Origin: Holothuria scabra
Taxonomy: Eukaryota > Echinodermata > Holothuroidea > Aspidochirotida > Holothuriidae
DNA length: 64,000 nt
Direction: 5' to 3'
Assembly (NCBI GenBank): GCA_037179385.1
Contig: CM074180.1
Location: 25,463,455-25,527,454, forward strand
Translations under genes and position numbers: made by a program
Shown: positions 60,313 through 64,000 of the stretch, in pieces
Position numbering within the stretch: position 1 is the stretch's first letter
Layout of the letters: each line of letters begins with the position of its first letter
The notes under the pieces: model-generated
Databases searched by the model: none
What the model was told of the DNA's origin: nothing
Seen by the model: only the letters and a program-made list of their open reading frames with translations

Positions 60313-61263
60313 TTCGTATTCAGAAAACTATCGGATGTTCAGAGAGAGCGAGAACAAGCCGAGAAGGCGAAGAATGAGCCTCCCATTCCAGCCAATCACC
60401 CCGTTCGAAAAATGTTAAATAAGTTTCGCAAGTTGAGCGATGTACCAGAAAAGCGCCCCCAACAGGAAAATGTCGAATTAGCGGAGAGAGTGTCTAGCCC
60501 AAAGGAAAAGATTGTCCACAAAAATAATGAAACTATTATGTCGATGGTACGGTCGAGACCGAATCGTGTTCCAGAAATTAAAAAGAACCCTCTTAAGGTT
60601 AATGACCCCATTAAAAAGGAATCGAAATGGGGACCATTCAAGAAAAACATGCTTCACAAAGCTGAATCAACGGACAGCGGTTTTTTGAGGAGCGATCAAA
60701 AGTTGGACGAAATCGGTCGAAATGATAGCAAAGAAAACAGCAGTTCTACAGTGAGTACATCAAGTAACAGCTCTGTGGACCATCAGCTATTAGCCAGCCT
60801 GATGGACATGAAAGTGGAACTCAAGGAAGAAATTGAGAGGTTGGGAAATAAAATGAATAGGTTAGATGACCAAATATCTAGCATTGTGAATTTGTTCTCC
60901 CAAAATTCGACTCCATACAACTCAGCTGTGCGTAGCGAAACGATCGAATTACCGGTGCCTTCCTCGCAACAAACGGCCGCTTATTTGGTTCAGGTTAAAG
61001 AACACACGGACAATACTTCAGATAGCAGTGGTTTAGGAGAGCAAAGAACATCAAGCGCCGCATCGGACAGCTCGTCAGGGTCAAGGCACGGTCACCACGG
61101 GCTAAGGATTGGGGGTTCATCTGCAGCAGTACTGCCCCCTCCTGTAGAAGTCCCGCCACATTCCGAAACCATTGAAAATGCAAAAAATAATGAAGAAAAT
61201 TCTCACTGTATTGACATTGAGTCCCCTCCCAGTCCTAACAACGATACAAACTTGCAAATATGA
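60313..61263 (+). CDS. eag (KCNH1/KCNH5): EAG channel terminal exon: C-terminal tail and tetramerising coiled coil
   Basis: Acceptor is cacag|TTC; stop TGA is at 61261-61263. 316 codons (residues 567-882). FVFRKLSDVQREREQAEKAK continues the family's CNBHD-distal calmodulin-site region; NHPVRKMLNKFRKL is the counterpart of the second one (human DHPVRRLFQRFR). A Lys/Ser-rich linker follows, then the conserved AESTDSGFLRSDQKLDEIG block. LMDMKVELKEEIERLGNKMN and RLDDQISSIVNLF (residues 724-761, 60784-60897) are the tetramerisation coiled coil with heptad hydrophobics. The tail is acidic, Ser/Pro-rich and disordered, ending in TNLQI. FRKLSDV occurs twice, 35 residues apart. The tail is shorter than in fly Eag. 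Confidence 0.95.
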   Translation, partial: FVFRKLSDVQREREQAEKAKNEPPIPANHPVRKMLNKFRKLSDVPEKRPQQENVELAERVSSPKEKIVHKNNETIMSMVRSRPNRVPEIKKNPLKVNDPIKKESKWGPFKKNMLHKAESTDSGFLRSDQKLDEIGRNDSKENSSSTVSTSSNSSVDHQLLASLMDMKVELKEEIERLGNKMNRLDDQISSIVNLFSQNSTPYNSAVRSETIELPVPSSQQTAAYLVQVKEHTDNTSDSSGLGEQRTSSAASDSSSGSRHGHHGLRIGGSSAAVLPPPVEVPPHSETIENAKNNEENSHCIDIESPPSPNNDTNLQI

Positions 61264-62670
61264 GAATAATGTTCAGTACATTCTGAACACATTAATGGGA
61301 CGATGCAGGCGGAGTATGAAGGACTAGGCGAACAGTGTCTTATACGCGTTGTTAACATATAAAAAGAGAGAAAGGGGACGTGCAGTGTGAATGGTCACGT
61401 GCATGGGGAGGGGACCAAGGGTGAAGAGAAGAACAAAAATATAAATAATTGTTCTTATTCTTGGCTGAAAGGCTTTCTGCGAGGTTCTTTTCCTCTAGAA
61501 GTTTTATACAAAAAAGTTTGCTTAATATTAAAGCTACAAATTTCCACTAGTCATCGCAAATTAATTATTTTTCCAACTGAAAATCATTCCTAACTCGGCT
61601 ATAGATATTTTACCGTGGGTTCTTTTGTCTGCATATTCGTATTAAAATGAGGGGGACATATTAAATTTATTTATTTTTTTTGTAGGTCGCTGCTGATTTT
61701 TATTTTGCAATTTCTGAAAAGGGAAATTTGGCCTTGTAAAATAGCTATTATCTAGGCTACTTGTCATAAAGCCATTAGACTACGGCGGATGTAATGAATT
61801 CATGCATCACGTTCATTAATACGTGGTGCACTCTTTCATATGGAATCATACTTTAATGTGCATGTTTTTTGCATTAAAATATCTTTATGTAGATCAAAAC
61901 TGATTGATCTTTGCACTACGTCATCATCAACATGTCTCCGATATGTTGACATTTACCGGCTAAGAGCGAACAAAGCTCTTTAGTTAGGAAGTTTGGTAAG
62001 TTGCCAGCGAAGACACTTAGACATTTTTCGAATAAATGGAAAAGTTAATCACACAAAGAGGAATTTCACTCAACCAAGATGAGCCGTACTCTGAAGTACA
62101 TATTTAATAGTTGGTTGAGTTCAAAACACTTGAAAACTCTCACGAGGAGACAGACCCTTATCCTGTTTTAGAGTAGCTACTCTTTCTACACTTAAAGAAG
62201 AAAAAAAGTAGGTTTTTGTTAGATATAACTTACGGAAGGTTAAATGTGTCGTTTAGTCCTTAAAGGTATTCAATATACCTTTAAAGCGAGAAAAGAGAAA
62301 ACGAAATCATTGGTTACGGTACTCTATGTTTGAAAAGATACTTCGTTAAAAAAAAACCAGTGCCCGATGACGTTGTCACGTTGATACGGTGTTTTCAACT
62401 TATAGTACCGTAAAGGAAAGAAAAACCAGCTATGAGAAACGGCCGTCTCCAAGACTATTTGTTTCGAGAACAACGGTCACGGATTTGTAGGCCTATGCTT
62501 CATTTCGTGACCAGAAAGCTACATAAATTCCAGGTACTGTCTAAGGCAAATACGGAATCTTTATGAATAATTCAAAAGGTCGTTGATTGACTGAATGTAA
62601 AAAAACTTAAGATAATGTGAATATTCAGTAATAATATATTGCTTCATTAATTGTACAATAAATGCGTTGT
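61264..62670 (+). other. Probable 3' UTR with candidate poly(A) signals
   Basis: Follows the stop codon. Canonical aataaa hexamers occur at 62031-62036 and 62657-62662, and attaaa variants near 61528, 61640 and 61659. Which is used cannot be told from sequence. No other gene is seen. Confidence 0.4.
62257..62286. repeat. Short near-perfect palindrome ccttaaaggtat
   Basis: ccttaaaggtat, a short spacer, then atatacctttaaag. The paired TTAAAGGT/ACCTTTAA tips resemble the tips of the TTAA MITEs and could be a solo-end remnant. Confidence 0.5.
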
Positions 62671-62679
62671 AAGTTTGCA

Positions 62680-64000
62680 GAAAGTGCCATATCATTTATA
62701 TAGGATCATGTAACTCTTCGCCTATGTCTTTCACAACTATTTCTTTTTCACTGTGGATATTTGAATTGTTCTCACTGTTGCAGTCCTATTAATGGATTTC
62801 GGAAAATCACATCAACTGTGATCACTGGAAAGTCTCTTGGTATTTGCCTGACTTAATTAAATCACATTATTTGTTACATTACTTTGTATAAATTACGACT
62901 TTTCTAACATTCCTTTTTGCCTGCATTGAACTCCGCAAATGACAAAGGGTTTCTGTCCAACGCTTCAGTTACATCCCACGTGATACTGCACATTGTAACA
63001 TTCCACAAGGTAAAGAACACTATTTTGCTGGTTGAAAAAGGCTACTTTTGTTTCGAAAAGTGCTTTTGTGATTCACCAATATTTCATAAGATTTTTAATA
63101 CATAAGAAATCAGCTACAGTAACTTCAATTTTTGCTTTCAACAATTCAACACGACCTCTTCGCTATTCAACAAAAAATGGTTATTTAGATTACATTATGT
63201 TTGCTAATCATATGCATGACATAACTGCAGATACCGAGAAGTTATCTCATTCCTCAAACTAAAAAGTCTTAAACAATGGAGGATGATGTTTCGCTATTCA
63301 TTAAAGGTTGTCATTTATTGACACCCAAGTGTACTATTAAGTATAACCTACTCAATTAAAAGCTGTTTTTACAGTTCCAGGCATCTAAACTTTTCAGTGA
63401 ACAATTGTCATAAACTGTGAGTTTTCTTCGCTTGGCAAATTCCAGATCTGATATAAAAAATTATGTTCGTAGACTCAAAATAGCTGTCATAGTGAGAAAT
63501 TTGATGATCTCATTAAGGTGGTGGAAACGTTAAATCACCGGCTAACATCATTCGGTCGTTATTCCAATAGTTATTTATCTAATGCTAGTGCCATCAACGT
63601 TAACCAATAGATATCACCAAGGAATCAAAAATTCACTCTCTAGGAGTCATGAAAAAATTTTACGACTGTTCCCAACATCATTATGTAATCGTTTGACGCT
63701 GTGAAGTAACTAAAATATGCAAATGTGCAGCATATTACTATTCGTCACAGAATCTGTTCAACATTCAGAGCGATAACTTGAATGCCGAAAAGGTAAAATA
63801 AAGCTATGCTGCTTTCCACGTTGTTTGGCAACAGTTACCAAGGTGACGAATACGAAAGCAATCGCTTGTTTGTGCTAGGATGCTTATTAAAATAACACGT
63901 AGTTATAAGGTTCATGTGGATCAGTTTATCTGATATCAACTGTATCCTTATGAGAATATAAGTGGAAAAGTGAGCAATTTTCTTGTATTATCGTTTCGCT
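62680..64000. other. Downstream flank, no gene seen
   Basis: No supportable coding region or element. Frames at 62917-63262 are AT-rich and featureless. Confidence 0.35.

Larger units (their letters stand above)
24799..61263 (+). other. eag (KCNH1/KCNH5): EAG-type potassium channel gene, 3' portion (8 exons)
   Basis: Span of the exons identified here; separate CDS entries describe each. Exons are 24799-24927, 26860-26990, 43008-43406, 45489-45879, 51159-51358, 52428-52680, 53661-53857 and 60313-61263. Coding length is 2651 nt, giving 882 residues plus stop after the first split codon. All introns are GT-AG with consistent phase (incoming 1, then 1, 0, 0, 1, 0, 1, 0). The channel would sit in the plasma membrane as a tetramer and pass outward K+ current that controls neuronal or muscle excitability. 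The 5' exons with the start codon are not identified. Closest families from memory are Drosophila Eag and vertebrate KCNH1/KCNH5. The motifs exclude ERG (KCNH2) and ELK: the filter is SVGFGN as in ERG, but the PAS end, S1 flank and CNBHD read as EAG. Confidence 0.95.

Noticed and set aside
1..64000. CRISPR arrays, operons or phage-type defence genes
   Set aside because: No regularly spaced identical repeats with unique spacers, no bacterial gene density, and a clear intron-exon gene: the DNA is animal.

Overview
This window is eukaryotic, intron-rich, AT-rich animal DNA. It holds one protein-coding gene that can be supported, on the + strand: an ether-a-go-go (EAG, KCNH1/KCNH5-type) voltage-gated potassium channel. 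Eight GT-AG exons run from 24799 to the stop codon at 61261-61263. They code for 882 consecutive residues: the end of the PAS domain, the linker to S1, the whole six-helix channel with an SVGFGN selectivity filter, the C-linker, the cyclic-nucleotide-binding homology domain (CNBHD) with its YNL intrinsic ligand, calmodulin-site-like basic stretches, and a C-terminal tetramerising coiled coil. Every exon junction keeps the reading frame. The start codon and the first part of the PAS domain were not found. They should lie 5' of the window or in small exons before 24799 that I could not recognise.

Layout. 1-24798: no supportable gene; many small transposons and repeats. 24799-26990: the two PAS/linker exons. 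26991-43007: a 16-kb intron packed with elements, including a piggyBac-like MITE, hAT-like MITEs, SINEs and a broken, 5'-truncated L2/CR1-like LINE on the - strand. 43008-53857: five exons for the channel core and CNBHD. 53858-60312: a 6.5-kb intron with more MITEs and SINE pieces. 60313-61263: the terminal exon. 61264-64000: 3' UTR and flank, with candidate poly(A) signals.

Repeats are the other main content. By reading ends and flanking duplications I could define: two recurrent MITE families flanked by TTAA (3 and 4 copies); a 559-bp almost fully palindromic TTAA element; a TTAA element with piggyBac-like CCCTTT-type ends; two hAT-like MITEs with exact 8-bp target duplications; a 4-copy family with termini TATAGACGAATCCG; several giant hairpins; a tRNA-derived SINE family with a TCTAACTAACT tail; and a second SINE type carrying a GTCGTAAGAGACGACTAAA-like core.

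Organism. A single EAG-type gene close to both fly and vertebrate EAG, together with this repeat content and the frequent TATAGGCCTA-like words, suggests a marine invertebrate deuterostome, most likely an echinoderm. That placement is inference. No bacterial, viral, CRISPR or operon-like system is present. The unusual material here is the density and variety of non-autonomous DNA transposons inside and around a neuronal channel gene.
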